This document shows positions 16,272 through 24,751 of a stretch of 64,000 nt of DNA, piece after piece. The number at the start of each line of letters is the position of its first letter. The stretch's first letter is position 1. Position numbers and translations under genes: made by a program. The DNA is from Mycobacterium sp. (GTDB lineage: Bacteria > Actinomycetota > Actinomycetes > Mycobacteriales > Mycobacteriaceae): positions 93,105 to 157,104 of the forward strand of contig JAKFVT010000061.1 in assembly GCA_021732005.1 (NCBI GenBank), given 5' to 3'. The notes beneath the pieces are model-generated. The model ran no database searches. It was given only the letters and a program-made list of their open reading frames with translations, and was not told the DNA's origin.

Positions 16272-17221
16272 AATTCGCACTCGACGAACAGCAGCGGGAC
16301 TTCGCCGCCAGTATCGACGCCGCACTGGGCGCCGCCGACGTCCCCGGCGCGGTCCGGGCATGGGCCAAGGGCGACACCGCACCCGCACGCAAAGTGTGGT
16401 CCGCGCTGACCGACCTCGGTGTGACCGCACTCGCCGTTGCCGAGAAGTACGACGGCATCGAAGCGCACCCCGTCGACCTGGTGGTCGCCCTGGAGCGACT
16501 CGGCCGCTGGAACGTTCCCGGCCCGGTCACGGAATCCATTGCGGTGGCGCCGGTTCTGCTCGCTGACGACGACCGGTCGGCCGCTCTGGCGGCCGGCGAG
16601 CTGATCGCCACGGTGGCCTTGCCGCCGTCGGTGCCCCGAGCGGTCAACGCCGACTTCGCCGGACTGACCTTGCTGGCGCAGGACGGTCAGGTCGGTGATG
16701 CCACCGTCGGGGACGGGCACGAGTCCGTCGACCCCAGCCGCACCCTCTTCGACGTCACCGCCGCAGACACCCGCGACGCCGACGTGGCACTGGCATTCGA
16801 GTACGGCGCCCTGGCGACCGCCGCGCAACTGGTCGGCGCCGCGCAGGCGATGCTGGACATGTCGGTCGAATATGCCAAGCAGCGCAGCCAATTCGGCCGC
16901 ATCATCGGCAGCTACCAGGCGATCAAGCACAAGCTCGCCGACGTGCACATCGCGGTGGAGCTGGCCCGGCCCCTGGTCTACGGCGCGGCACTGTCGCTGG
17001 CCGACGGATCCCCTGACACCGCACGCGATGTCAGCGCAGCCAAAGCGGCCGCCTCGGACGCCGCTCTGGTGGCGGCGCGGTCCTCGCTCCAGACCCACGG
17101 CGCAATCGGTTTCACCTCCGAACATGACCTGTCACTGTGGCTGCTGCGGGCGCAGGCGCTGCACTCGGCGTGGGGGGATCCGACCACCCATCGTCGTCGA
17201 GTGCTGGAGGCGCTGGCATGA
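16268..17221 (+). CDS. fadE32: Acyl-CoA dehydrogenase FadE32
   Basis: 317 residues, shorter than FadE31, as is usual for the second subunit type of these heterotetramers. It begins MKFALDEQQRDFAASIDAAL, has the central QRSQFGRIIGSYQAIKHKLADVHIAVELAR helix and ends with QTHGAIGFTSEHDLSLWLLRAQ, which carries FAD contacts in the family. It corresponds to Rv3563, which has been linked to breakdown of the ring-opened product. It overlaps fadE31 by four bases (ATGA) and fadE33 likewise, so the three dehydrogenase genes are tightly coupled. Confidence 0.88.
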   Translation: MKFALDEQQRDFAASIDAALGAADVPGAVRAWAKGDTAPARKVWSALTDLGVTALAVAEKYDGIEAHPVDLVVALERLGRWNVPGPVTESIAVAPVLLADDDRSAALAAGELIATVALPPSVPRAVNADFAGLTLLAQDGQVGDATVGDGHESVDPSRTLFDVTAADTRDADVALAFEYGALATAAQLVGAAQAMLDMSVEYAKQRSQFGRIIGSYQAIKHKLADVHIAVELARPLVYGAALSLADGSPDTARDVSAAKAAASDAALVAARSSLQTHGAIGFTSEHDLSLWLLRAQALHSAWGDPTTHRRRVLEALA

Positions 17222-18165
17222 CATCCACCGAAGAACGGCAGATGCTGCGCGAGACCGTCGCGGCGCTGACCGACAAGCACGCATCGCCCGCCGCGGTGCG
17301 CGCCGCCATGGAGTCCGATCACGGCTACGACGCGTCGTTGTGGTCCATGCTGTGTGAACAGGTCGGCGTCGCCGCTCTGGTGGTGCCGGAGGAACTCGGC
17401 GGTGCCGGCGGGGAATTGGCCGATGCTGCAGCGGTTCTCGAGGAGCTCGGTCGCGGCCTGGTCCCGACGCCGCTGTTGGGAACGACGCTGGCCGAGCTGG
17501 GTCTGCTCGCCGCGGACGAACCCGACACCGACGCACTCGAGCAGCTCGCCGCGGGTGAGTCCGTCGGCGCCGTGGTGTTCGATCCCGGCTATGTGGTGAA
17601 CGGTGACATCGCTGATGTGGTGGTCGGCGTCGACAGCGGTTCACTAACCCGCTGGAGCGAGGTCACCGCTGAAGCGGTGACGACCATGGACCCGACCCGC
17701 CGGCTGGCGCGCGTGTCCGCCGGATCCACCACGGCGATCGGCACGGATCCCGGCCTGGCCGACACCGCGGCCATCCTGCTCGCAGCAGAGCAGATCGGCG
17801 CGGCCACACGCTGCCTGGAACTCACTGTCGACTACACCAAGGAACGCGTGCAGTTCGGCAGGCCCATCGGCAGCTTCCAGGCGCTCAAACACCGGATGGC
17901 CGATCTGTACGTCGCGGTGCAGTCAGCCCGTGCCGTCGTCGACGATGCCATTGCCGCACCGTCGCCGACATCGGCAGCACTGGCCCGCCTGGCGGCCACC
18001 GAGGCGTTCACCAAGGTCGCCGGCGAAGCGATCCAACTGCACGGCGGAATCGCGATCACCTGGGAGCACGACATCCAGCTGTACTTCAAGCGCGCGCACG
18101 GCAGCGCCCAGCTGCTCGGTCCGGTGTCGGACCAATTGCGCCAGCTCGAATCACAGGTGTTCTAG
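17218..18165 (+). CDS. ipdE2: Acyl-CoA dehydrogenase IpdE2 (FadE33)
   Basis: 315 residues from the ATG overlapping the fadE32 stop; a longer upstream reading frame exists but begins inside fadE32. Conserved parts are GVAALVVPEELGGAGGELADAA, RVQFGRPIGSFQALKHRMADLYV and the end IQLHGGIAITWEHDIQLYFKRA. It corresponds to Rv3564 (FadE33), renamed IpdE2, the second subunit of the HIP-CoA dehydrogenase whose first subunit IpdE1 is encoded in the divergent operon. Under KstR2 control through the box at 13513-13526. The next gene begins only 10 bases later but is not part of the operon in M. tuberculosis. Confidence 0.88.
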   Translation: MTSTEERQMLRETVAALTDKHASPAAVRAAMESDHGYDASLWSMLCEQVGVAALVVPEELGGAGGELADAAAVLEELGRGLVPTPLLGTTLAELGLLAADEPDTDALEQLAAGESVGAVVFDPGYVVNGDIADVVVGVDSGSLTRWSEVTAEAVTTMDPTRRLARVSAGSTTAIGTDPGLADTAAILLAAEQIGAATRCLELTVDYTKERVQFGRPIGSFQALKHRMADLYVAVQSARAVVDDAIAAPSPTSAALARLAATEAFTKVAGEAIQLHGGIAITWEHDIQLYFKRAHGSAQLLGPVSDQLRQLESQVF

Positions 18166-18175
18166 CCTAGGCACC

Positions 18176-19057
18176 ATGCCGACTGGTTCCGTCGAGGATC
18201 TTCCCCGACCGATCGGCTATGTCCTGGGCGGCGGCGGCAGCCTTGGCGCTATCCAGGTCGGCATGCTGCAGGCGCTCAGTGAGCGCGATGTCCAGCCCGA
18301 CCTGGTGGCAGGTACCTCCGTGGGCTCGATCAATGGGGCGGTGCTGGCGTCTGATCCGAACGGTGCCGCGAATCGGCTCTCCCACGCCTGGGCACGTATG
18401 ACACGGGAGAAGGTGTTCCCGGGTGGCCTCATCGCCCAGGCGCTGATGCTGCAGCGAGTCAAGACACACCTGTTTCCCAACACCGGCCTGGCCGAGATGA
18501 TCGCTGAATTCCTTGGTGCCACAGCAGAATTTGCCGACCTCGAGCTTCCGTTCGCAGCCGTCACGATGAATGTCGCGACGGCACAACCGCACGTGCTGCG
18601 TGAGGGTCTACTGCTGCCCGCCCTGTTGGCGAGTGCCGCTATCCCGGGAATCTACCCGCCGGTGGAACACGACGGCCTGCGCCTCTACGACGGCGGAGTG
18701 GTTGCCAACGTACCCATGCGGCAGGCGGTCGCCATGGGAGCACGCTCGCTCATCGTGCTCGACTGCTTCTTCCCCGGCCAGCTGCCTGGGTCGACCGACA
18801 CCATCGCCGACATCCTGCTCTACACGGCGTTGGTCACCACGCGCTCGCAGGCGGTGGCGGAGGCTGCCCTCGTTGCCGCGGAGCTGCCCGTGGTGTATCT
18901 GCCCGGGCCCACGCCCAGGCTCATCTCGCCGCTCGACTTCACGCATACGACCGAGCTGATCGAGGACGCCTACACGTCCTCGCGACTGTTTCTGGACAAC
19001 CTCCAGATCAGCGGGCGCGGGCTGTACGGTCAGCACCCGCCGGAGGCGGTGTTCTAG
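18176..19057 (+). CDS. Patatin-like phospholipase
   Basis: 293 residues with all three patatin elements: the oxyanion-hole glycines in LGGGGSLGAIQVGMLQAL (near residue 20), the nucleophile elbow GTSVGS with Ser48, and the catalytic Asp172 in LYDGGVVANVP. No signal peptide is seen, so it is probably cytoplasmic or peripheral. The start is the ATG at 18176, 10 bases after fadE33. In M. tuberculosis aspB follows fadE33 directly, so this is an insertion. A lipid acyl hydrolase working beside sterol genes could release fatty acids from esters or phospholipids; substrate unknown. Confidence 0.82.
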   Translation: MPTGSVEDLPRPIGYVLGGGGSLGAIQVGMLQALSERDVQPDLVAGTSVGSINGAVLASDPNGAANRLSHAWARMTREKVFPGGLIAQALMLQRVKTHLFPNTGLAEMIAEFLGATAEFADLELPFAAVTMNVATAQPHVLREGLLLPALLASAAIPGIYPPVEHDGLRLYDGGVVANVPMRQAVAMGARSLIVLDCFFPGQLPGSTDTIADILLYTALVTTRSQAVAEAALVAAELPVVYLPGPTPRLISPLDFTHTTELIEDAYTSSRLFLDNLQISGRGLYGQHPPEAVF

Positions 19058-19067
19058 CCTGACTCAG

Positions 19068-20234
19068 GTGAACAACCGCGTTGCCCTGCGAGCCGGTATC
19101 CCACCGTTCTATGTGATGGACGTGTGGCTGGCCGCCGCGGAGCGCCAGCGCACCCATGGTGATCTGGTGAACCTGTCAGCCGGTCAACCCAGCGTCGGAG
19201 CTCCGGAACCGGTGCGCGCGGCCGCGGCGGCCGCTCTGGAGGCCAACCAGCTTGGCTACACCGTCGCCCTGGGCATCCCGGAGCTACGGCAGGCGATCGC
19301 CGGATCCTATGCGGACCGCTACGGCGTGGACGTCAGCGCCGACGACGTGGTGGTGACCACCGGATCTTCCGGCGGGTTCCTGCTGGCATTCCTGGCATGT
19401 TTCGACGCCGGCGACCGCGTGGCCATCGCCAGCCCCGGCTACCCCTGCTATCGCAACATCCTGTCCGCTCTGGGATGCGAGGTGGTGGAGATCCCGTGCG
19501 GGCCAGAGACACGATTCCAGCCGACGGTGCAGATGCTGGCCGAACTGGATCCGCCGGTGCAGGGTGTGATCGTCGCCAGCCCGGCCAACCCGACCGGCAC
19601 AGTGATCCCGCCCGATGAGCTCGCGGCGATCGCCACCTGGTGCGACCAGACCGGGGCCCGGCTGATCAGCGACGAGGTGTACCACGGGCTGCTCTACCCC
19701 GGCGCACCGGAGACGTCGTGCGCCTGGCAGACGTCACGCAATGCCGTTGTGGCGAACAGCTTTTCAAAGTATTTCGCGATGACGGGCTGGCGGCTGGGCT
19801 GGCTGCTGGTACCGCAGGAGCTGCGTCGCGCGGTGGATTGCCTCACCGGGAACTTCACCATCTGCCCGCCGGTGCTCCCGCAGTACGCGGCGGTGGCGGC
19901 CTTCACGCCGGAGGCCATCACCGAAGCGGAAGGCCATCTGCACCACTATGCCGCCAACCGGGAGAAGCTGCTGACGGGCCTGCGCGACATCGGCCTGACC
20001 CGGCTGGCGCCCACCGACGGGGCGTTCTACGTCTATGCCGATGTCTCGAACTACACCTCGGACTCGTTGCGGTTCTGCGAAAAGCTCTTGGCTGACACCG
20101 GATTGGCGATCGCCCCGGGGGTCGACTTCGACACCGTGCGTGGCGGGTCGTTCGTACGGTTGTCGTTCGCCGGGCCGTCGAGCGACATCGACGAGGCGCT
20201 GCGCCGGCTGGGACCGTGGCTCAGGAGCCGATAA
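19068..20234 (+). CDS. aspB: PLP-dependent aminotransferase (AspB-like)
   Basis: 388 residues, fold-type I aminotransferase of the aspartate/tyrosine class. The PLP lysine is in ANSFSKYFAMTGWRLGW; SPANPTGT and the DEVYHGL segment hold the Asn and Asp/Tyr that contact the cofactor ring, and a late Arg in FVRLSFAG should bind the substrate carboxylate. It corresponds to Rv3565, annotated aspB. The GTG start lies 10 bases after the patatin gene. The amino donor and acceptor are not predictable from the sequence. It is the last + strand gene of the fadD3 block. Confidence 0.85.
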   Translation: MNNRVALRAGIPPFYVMDVWLAAAERQRTHGDLVNLSAGQPSVGAPEPVRAAAAAALEANQLGYTVALGIPELRQAIAGSYADRYGVDVSADDVVVTTGSSGGFLLAFLACFDAGDRVAIASPGYPCYRNILSALGCEVVEIPCGPETRFQPTVQMLAELDPPVQGVIVASPANPTGTVIPPDELAAIATWCDQTGARLISDEVYHGLLYPGAPETSCAWQTSRNAVVANSFSKYFAMTGWRLGWLLVPQELRRAVDCLTGNFTICPPVLPQYAAVAAFTPEAITEAEGHLHHYAANREKLLTGLRDIGLTRLAPTDGAFYVYADVSNYTSDSLRFCEKLLADTGLAIAPGVDFDTVRGGSFVRLSFAGPSSDIDEALRRLGPWLRSR

Positions 20235-20235
20235 C

Positions 20236-20982
20236 TCAGCGGGCGCTCCAGCCGCCGTCCATCGTGTAGGACGCGCCGGTCACCATCGCCGCGGCGGGCG
20301 ATGCCAGCCAGCCCACCAGATCGGCAACCTCTTCGGGTTCGACCAGCCGCTTGATCGCGCTCTCACTGAGCAGGATCGTCTCCAGCACTTCCTGCTCGTC
20401 GATGCCGTGGGTGCGGGCCTGGTCGGCAATCTGCTTGGTCACCAACGGAGTTCGCACATACCCCGGGTTGACGCAGTTGCTGGTCACGCCGTGCGGACCG
20501 CCTTCCAGTGCGGTCACCTTGGACAGTCCCTCCAGCGCGTGTTTGGCCGTCACGTAGGCGACCTTGAACTCCGAGGCGCGCAACCCGTGGATGGAGGAGA
20601 TGTTGATGATCCGGCCAAACCCGCGCTCGTACATCCCCGGCAACACGGCACGCACCAACAGAAACGGCGCCTCCACCATCAGTGCGAGCAGCGTCCGGAA
20701 TTTGTCCGGCGGATAGTCGACGATCGCATCGATGACCTGCATGCCCGCGTTGTTGACCAGGATGTCGAAGTCCAGGTGCAGCTCCTCCAACGCTGTGACG
20801 TCGAGAAGGTCTACCTCCCAGGCCTTTCCGCCGATCTCGTTGGCCAGTGCGGCGGCCCCGGCACCGTCGATGTCGGCGACGGTGACTTTCGCGCCGCGGG
20901 CGGCCAGCTCACGTGCGCACGCCGCACCGATGCCACTGGCCGCCCCGGTCACCAGAGCAGAACGTCCCTCGGTTGCCCTCAC
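20236..20982 (-). CDS. 3-Hydroxybutyrate dehydrogenase-like SDR
   Basis: 248 residues. Classical SDR motifs are LVTGAASGIGAACA, NNAG, Ser in INISSIHGL and the catalytic Tyr-Lys in YVTAKHALEG. The NCVNPGYVRTPLVTKQIADQAR segment with the lid LLSESAIKRLVEPEEVADLV is characteristic of D-3-hydroxybutyrate dehydrogenases (NAD, forming acetoacetate). The GTG start overlaps the stop of the upstream transporter gene by four bases (GTGA), so the pair is coupled: import of a small hydroxy or keto acid followed by oxidation is a reasonable inference. Not present in this place in M. tuberculosis. Confidence 0.82.
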   Translation of the reverse strand: MRATEGRSALVTGAASGIGAACARELAARGAKVTVADIDGAGAAALANEIGGKAWEVDLLDVTALEELHLDFDILVNNAGMQVIDAIVDYPPDKFRTLLALMVEAPFLLVRAVLPGMYERGFGRIINISSIHGLRASEFKVAYVTAKHALEGLSKVTALEGGPHGVTSNCVNPGYVRTPLVTKQIADQARTHGIDEQEVLETILLSESAIKRLVEPEEVADLVGWLASPAAAMVTGASYTMDGGWSAR

Positions 20983-22334
20983 GTCAGCGCCGCCGCGGAT
21001 GCCGGCCGGCTATCGCGCTGGGCGTCGGCGGTGTCGACATCGGCCAGGTCGATACCCTTGGTCTCTCGGGTGAACGCCAGCGCGACCAGGGTTATCACCG
21101 CGGCGGCGGCCAGATAGATCGCGATCGGCACCGCCGACTTGTAGGTCTCCAACAACTTGACCGCGATGATCGGCGCCAGCGACCCCGCGAAGATGGCGGT
21201 GACCTGATAGCCAAGGGACACACCAGAATACCGCATCCGGGTCGGGAACATCTCGGCCATCAGTGCCGGCTGAGGTGCATACATCAGCGCATGGATGACC
21301 AAACCGAGGATGATCGAGCTCATGATCAGCAGGTAGTGCCCGCTGTTCATCATCGGGAAGGCGAAGAAGCCCCACGCGCCGGCACCGAGCGCACCGATCA
21401 GATAGACGGGTTTGCGCCCGAGGCGGTCCGACAACCTGCCGGCGTATGGGATCACCACGAAATGGACGGCGTGCGCGGCCAACAGCCACCACAGAATGTC
21501 GCTCGTGTCGGCGTGCACCTGCACCTTGAGATAGGTGATCGAGAAGGTGACCACCAGGTAGTACATGATGTTCTCCGCGACCCGGAGCCCCATCGCGGTG
21601 AAAACCCCACGCGGGTAACGCTTGACGACCTCGACGACGCCGTACGAGCTCGCCTTGATCTGTTCTGCTTCCTGCTGGGCCGCCACGAAGATCGGGGCGT
21701 CGGTGACCTTGGTCCGGATGTAGTAGCCGATCAGCACCACCACCGCCGACAGCCAGAATCCGACCCGCCATCCCCAGGACAGGAACGCGGTTTCGGACAG
21801 CGTGGTGGTCAACGTCAGCAGCACCACCGTGGCGAGGATATTGCCCACCGGGACACCGGCTTGCGGCCAGCTGGCCCAGAATCCGCGCTCCCGACTCGGA
21901 CTGTGTTCGGCGACCAGCAGCACTGCGCCGCCCCACTCCCCGCCCACGGCGAAGCCCTGAAGGAAGCGCAGCACCACCAGAAGCGCAGGCGCCCAATAGC
22001 CGATCTGCCCGAAGGTCGGCAGGCAGCCCATCAAGAATGTCGACGCACCGACGAGCACCAGGCTGAACTGCAGGAGTTTCTTGCGGCCGTGCTTGTCACC
22101 GAAATGGCCGAACACGATTCCACCGAGCGGTCGCGCGGCGAAGCCGACGGCATAGGTGATGAACGCTGCGAGGATCGCATCGAGGTCGCTGGTCCCCTTG
22201 GCGAAGAAGATCTTGTTGAAGACCAGGGTGGCCGCCGTGCCGTAGAGGAAGAACTCGTACCACTCGACGACGGTGCCCGCCATCGAGGCGGCGACCACCT
22301 TGCGAAGGCCGCTCGTCACATTGGTCGCGCTCAT
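20979..22334 (-). CDS. MFS transporter, metabolite:H+ symporter (MHS) family
   Basis: 451 residues with about 12 membrane segments. MHS-subfamily features are clear: GTVVEWYEFFLYGTAA in the first segment, RPLGGIVFGHFGDKHGRKKLL for the loop 2-3 motif, and LRFLQGFAVGGEWGGAVLLVAEH in helix 4. Relatives (KgtP, ShiA, ProP) import dicarboxylates, shikimate or osmolytes together with protons. It is the first gene of an operon with the 3-hydroxybutyrate dehydrogenase-like SDR, and faces a LysR-type regulator over 121 bases, the usual arrangement for a substrate-inducible uptake system. A 3-hydroxybutyrate-like substrate is inferred from the partner. Confidence 0.87.
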   Translation of the reverse strand: MSATNVTSGLRKVVAASMAGTVVEWYEFFLYGTAATLVFNKIFFAKGTSDLDAILAAFITYAVGFAARPLGGIVFGHFGDKHGRKKLLQFSLVLVGASTFLMGCLPTFGQIGYWAPALLVVLRFLQGFAVGGEWGGAVLLVAEHSPSRERGFWASWPQAGVPVGNILATVVLLTLTTTLSETAFLSWGWRVGFWLSAVVVLIGYYIRTKVTDAPIFVAAQQEAEQIKASSYGVVEVVKRYPRGVFTAMGLRVAENIMYYLVVTFSITYLKVQVHADTSDILWWLLAAHAVHFVVIPYAGRLSDRLGRKPVYLIGALGAGAWGFFAFPMMNSGHYLLIMSSIILGLVIHALMYAPQPALMAEMFPTRMRYSGVSLGYQVTAIFAGSLAPIIAVKLLETYKSAVPIAIYLAAAAVITLVALAFTRETKGIDLADVDTADAQRDSRPASAAALT

Positions 22335-22455
22335 CTGTCCCTCCTCGGTAACTCAATGCCCCCATGTGACGGCAGCCACACGTGGATGAGTATTCGCGCA
22401 CGCCATATCGCGCTCAATGCCAAAATATGCAGGAGCGGTCTGCGATTATGCAGAT
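22335..22455. promoter_or_regulatory. Divergent control region, MHS transporter / LysR regulator
   Basis: The 121-base region contains an exact direct repeat TATGCAG at 22426-22432 and 22447-22453, 21 bases apart (two helical turns), next to the LysR start, and an AT-richer stretch around 22424. Spaced repeats in a divergent region suit LysR binding, but no canonical T-N11-A box is convincing. Confidence 0.4.
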
Positions 22456-23376
22456 ATGCCCGATTCGTCCGCGCCGAGGCCGAGCGCCGACGATCTGCTC
22501 ATTCTGTTGGCCGTCGGTCGGTCCGGGCGGTTCGTGACGGCCGCCGAAGAACTGGGCCTCAACCACACCACGATCTCGCGGCGGATGACCGCCCTGGAGC
22601 AGACCTTGGGCGGACGGGTGCTGGGGCGAGGCACCGGTGGATGGGAGTTGACCGACCTGGGCCGCGAAGCTCTGGTCGCAGCCGAGACCATCGAGTCGGC
22701 GGTACGGGCACTGGCAACGGGCCCCGACGGATCCCGCTCACTGGAAGGGGTGGTTCGGCTGTCGGCGACAGACGGGTTCAGCGCCTACATCGCCGCCCCG
22801 GCCGCGGCCCGGATGCAGCGCCGGCACCCCCGCGTCACCGTCGAGATCGTCACCGCGACGCGGCGCGCGTCGCAACAGCGGTCCGGCCTCGACATCGAGG
22901 TGGTGGTCGGCGAGCCGCGGGTGCGCCGCGCCGTCGCCACGCGACTCGGCGACTACCGGCTCGGGCTCTACGGATCACCCGACTATCTGTCCCAGCACGG
23001 CTCCCCCGCCACCGTCGCCGAGCTGGCGCGCCACCGGCTGGTGTATTTCATCGATTCCATGCTGCAGGTCGACGATCTGGACCTGGCGTCGAGTTTCGTT
23101 CCGGCGATGCAGGAATCGGTGACGTCGACCAACGTCTTCGTCCACGTCGAGGCGACCCGGGCGGCCGCCGGCCTGGGACTGCTGCCCTGCTTCATGGCCG
23201 AACGCCACGGCGACCTGGTTCGGGTTTTGCCCGATGAGGTGGCCGTCGACCTGAGCTACTGGCTGGTGGCGCGGGAGGAGACCTTGCGCAGGCCGGAGGT
23301 TGGGGCGCTGGTCGAGGTGATCACGGGTCGCATGCGCGAGATGGCCGGCGCACTGACCGGAACCGACGCGCGCTGA
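22456..23376 (+). CDS. LysR-family transcriptional regulator
   Basis: 306 residues. The winged HTH at residues 13-70 includes VTAAEELGLNHTTISRRMTALEQTLGGRVLGRG; an effector-binding domain with the usual LSATDGFSAYIAAPAAARMQRRHPRVTVEIV start follows. Start ATG at 22456. It is divergent from the MHS transporter/SDR operon and most likely controls it. It is followed after 14 bases by a monoacylglycerol-lipase-like gene on the same strand that may be co-transcribed. The effector is unknown; a hydroxy or keto acid taken up by the transporter would be the simple guess. Confidence 0.86.
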   Translation: MPDSSAPRPSADDLLILLAVGRSGRFVTAAEELGLNHTTISRRMTALEQTLGGRVLGRGTGGWELTDLGREALVAAETIESAVRALATGPDGSRSLEGVVRLSATDGFSAYIAAPAAARMQRRHPRVTVEIVTATRRASQQRSGLDIEVVVGEPRVRRAVATRLGDYRLGLYGSPDYLSQHGSPATVAELARHRLVYFIDSMLQVDDLDLASSFVPAMQESVTSTNVFVHVEATRAAAGLGLLPCFMAERHGDLVRVLPDEVAVDLSYWLVAREETLRRPEVGALVEVITGRMREMAGALTGTDAR

Positions 23377-23390
23377 GCGTAAATATTGCG

Positions 23391-24185
23391 ATGGTCCGCC
23401 GCAGCTGGTGGGCTCAGGCCATGCCCTTCATCCACCATGACCGCGGCCGTGCCTACTACCGGCACTGGGCCGCCGACCATCCGCACGCGGCGGTCATCTT
23501 CCTGCACGGGTTCGGCGAGCACACCGGCGTCTACCACCGCCTGGGCTTCGCCCTCAACGAATCCGGCATCGACTTGTGGGCCGTCGATCAATTCGGCCAC
23601 GGGCTCTCACCGGGCGAGCGCGGCGACTTCGGGTCGATCGAGGACAGCTCGGCGCTGGCCGATTCGCTCACCGAACTGGCCCGGCAGCAGACGCCGGGGA
23701 TCCCCCTGATCGCCCAGGGCCATTCGTTCGGCTCGGTGGTCACGCTGTTCCGACTTCTGAAGGATCCGAAACAACATGCGGCGGCGGTGATTTCGGGGTC
23801 TCCCCTGGTTCCGGTCCCCGAGCTGCTCGGCGGCGATGCGGTCGAGCTCGACCCGGGCTGGCTGTCTGGCGACCCGTTCTACCTGGACTCGCTGGAGAAC
23901 GATCCGTTGGCGTTCGTCGACGCCGACGGCGGCACCCTGGCACGCGAACTAGACCGGGCCTGGGACCATTTCGGCGCCGAGCTGCCCAAGCTGGCCGTCC
24001 CGACGCTGGCCATCCACGGCGAACTCGATCCGATCGCCCCGGTGAGCGCACTGCGCGCCTACGCCGAGCAGATCGAACACTTGAGGCTGCACGAGTTCCC
24101 GGGTGCGCATCACGACATCCTGAACGAAACGGTTCACCGGGAGGTGGCGGCGACGATCGTCGACTTCATCGACGAACAGCGCTAA
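23391..24185 (+). CDS. Alpha/beta hydrolase, monoacylglycerol-lipase-like
   Basis: 264 residues from the ATG at 23391; an internal ATG at 23421 (MPFIHHDRG) is an alternative start. Typical features are VIFLHGFGEHTGVYHRL (oxyanion region), DQFGHGLSPGERG, the nucleophile elbow GHSFGS, an acid in HGELDPIAP and the catalytic His in FPGAHHDILNE. This pattern is that of monoacylglycerol lipases and lysophospholipases, not of the meta-cleavage hydrolase HsaD. Its stop overlaps the hsaB stop by four bases on the other strand. It occupies the place of nat (Rv3566c) in M. tuberculosis. Substrate uncertain. Confidence 0.82.
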   Translation: MVRRSWWAQAMPFIHHDRGRAYYRHWAADHPHAAVIFLHGFGEHTGVYHRLGFALNESGIDLWAVDQFGHGLSPGERGDFGSIEDSSALADSLTELARQQTPGIPLIAQGHSFGSVVTLFRLLKDPKQHAAAVISGSPLVPVPELLGGDAVELDPGWLSGDPFYLDSLENDPLAFVDADGGTLARELDRAWDHFGAELPKLAVPTLAIHGELDPIAPVSALRAYAEQIEHLRLHEFPGAHHDILNETVHREVAATIVDFIDEQR

Positions 24186-24748
24186 AGCCAGGTGTCCGTC
24201 GTCGTGGTGGTGAGGAACGCGTCGAGGTCGTCGCGCCACTGCGCCGGGCTGTTCTTGTCCGGCTCGATGCCGGTGTACTCGCCGCGGTAGAACAGCAGCG
24301 GTCGCGGCTTCTTCTTCGGCACTTCGGACAGCGAGTGCACGGCACCGAACACCACGAAGTGGTCGCCGCCGTCGTGCACCGAATGCACGGTGCAGTCGAT
24401 GTGGGCCAGCGTCCCGTCAATCACCGGTGAGCCGAGCTGGCTTGGACTCCAGTCGATCCCGCCGAACTTGTCCGGTTCCCTCGACCCGAACCGGGCCGAC
24501 ACGTCCTTCTGGTTCTCGTGCAGGACGTTGACGCAGAACTTGCCACTGGCCTCGATGGCCGCCCAGGACCGGGACAGCTTGGTCGGGCAGAACAGCACCA
24601 GCGGCGGTTCGAGCGACAGCGCCGCGAACGACTGGCAGGCGAAGCCGACCGGAGTGTCCTCATGCACGGTCGTGATGATCGTGATGCCGGTACAGAACTG
24701 CCCGAGCACATGGCGGAACGTGCGGGGGTCGATCTCCGGGGACGCCAT
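24182..24748 (-). CDS. hsaB: Flavin reductase HsaB (partner of HsaA)
   Basis: 188 residues of the HpaC/flavin reductase family: TFRHVLGQFCTGITIITT, FACQSFAALSLEPPLVLFCPTKLSRSW for FMN binding, and GSPVIDGTLAHIDCTV. It matches Rv3567c, which supplies reduced flavin to the monooxygenase HsaA for hydroxylation of 3-HSA during ring A cleavage. It starts at an ATG three bases after the hsaC stop. In M. tuberculosis nat follows; here the operon ends with hsaB against a convergent hydrolase gene. Regulation is through KstR sites ahead of hsaA. Confidence 0.9.
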   Translation of the reverse strand: MASPEIDPRTFRHVLGQFCTGITIITTVHEDTPVGFACQSFAALSLEPPLVLFCPTKLSRSWAAIEASGKFCVNVLHENQKDVSARFGSREPDKFGGIDWSPSQLGSPVIDGTLAHIDCTVHSVHDGGDHFVVFGAVHSLSEVPKKKPRPLLFYRGEYTGIEPDKNSPAQWRDDLDAFLTTTTTDTWL

Positions 24749-24751
24749 CGG

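Noticed and set aside
20913..23237. Very long open frame (774 codons) on the plus strand
   Set aside because: It runs antisense through the MHS transporter and out of frame through the LysR gene; its translation is Arg/His/Gly-rich low-complexity sequence, typical of high-GC shadow frames.
23391..24185. Alpha/beta hydrolase as a displaced HsaD
   Set aside because: Its GHSFGS elbow, GEHTGVYHR and GHGLSPGERG segments fit monoacylglycerol lipases; HsaD has a GNSLGG-type elbow and GGPG oxyanion loop. It could still substitute functionally, but it is not the orthologue.
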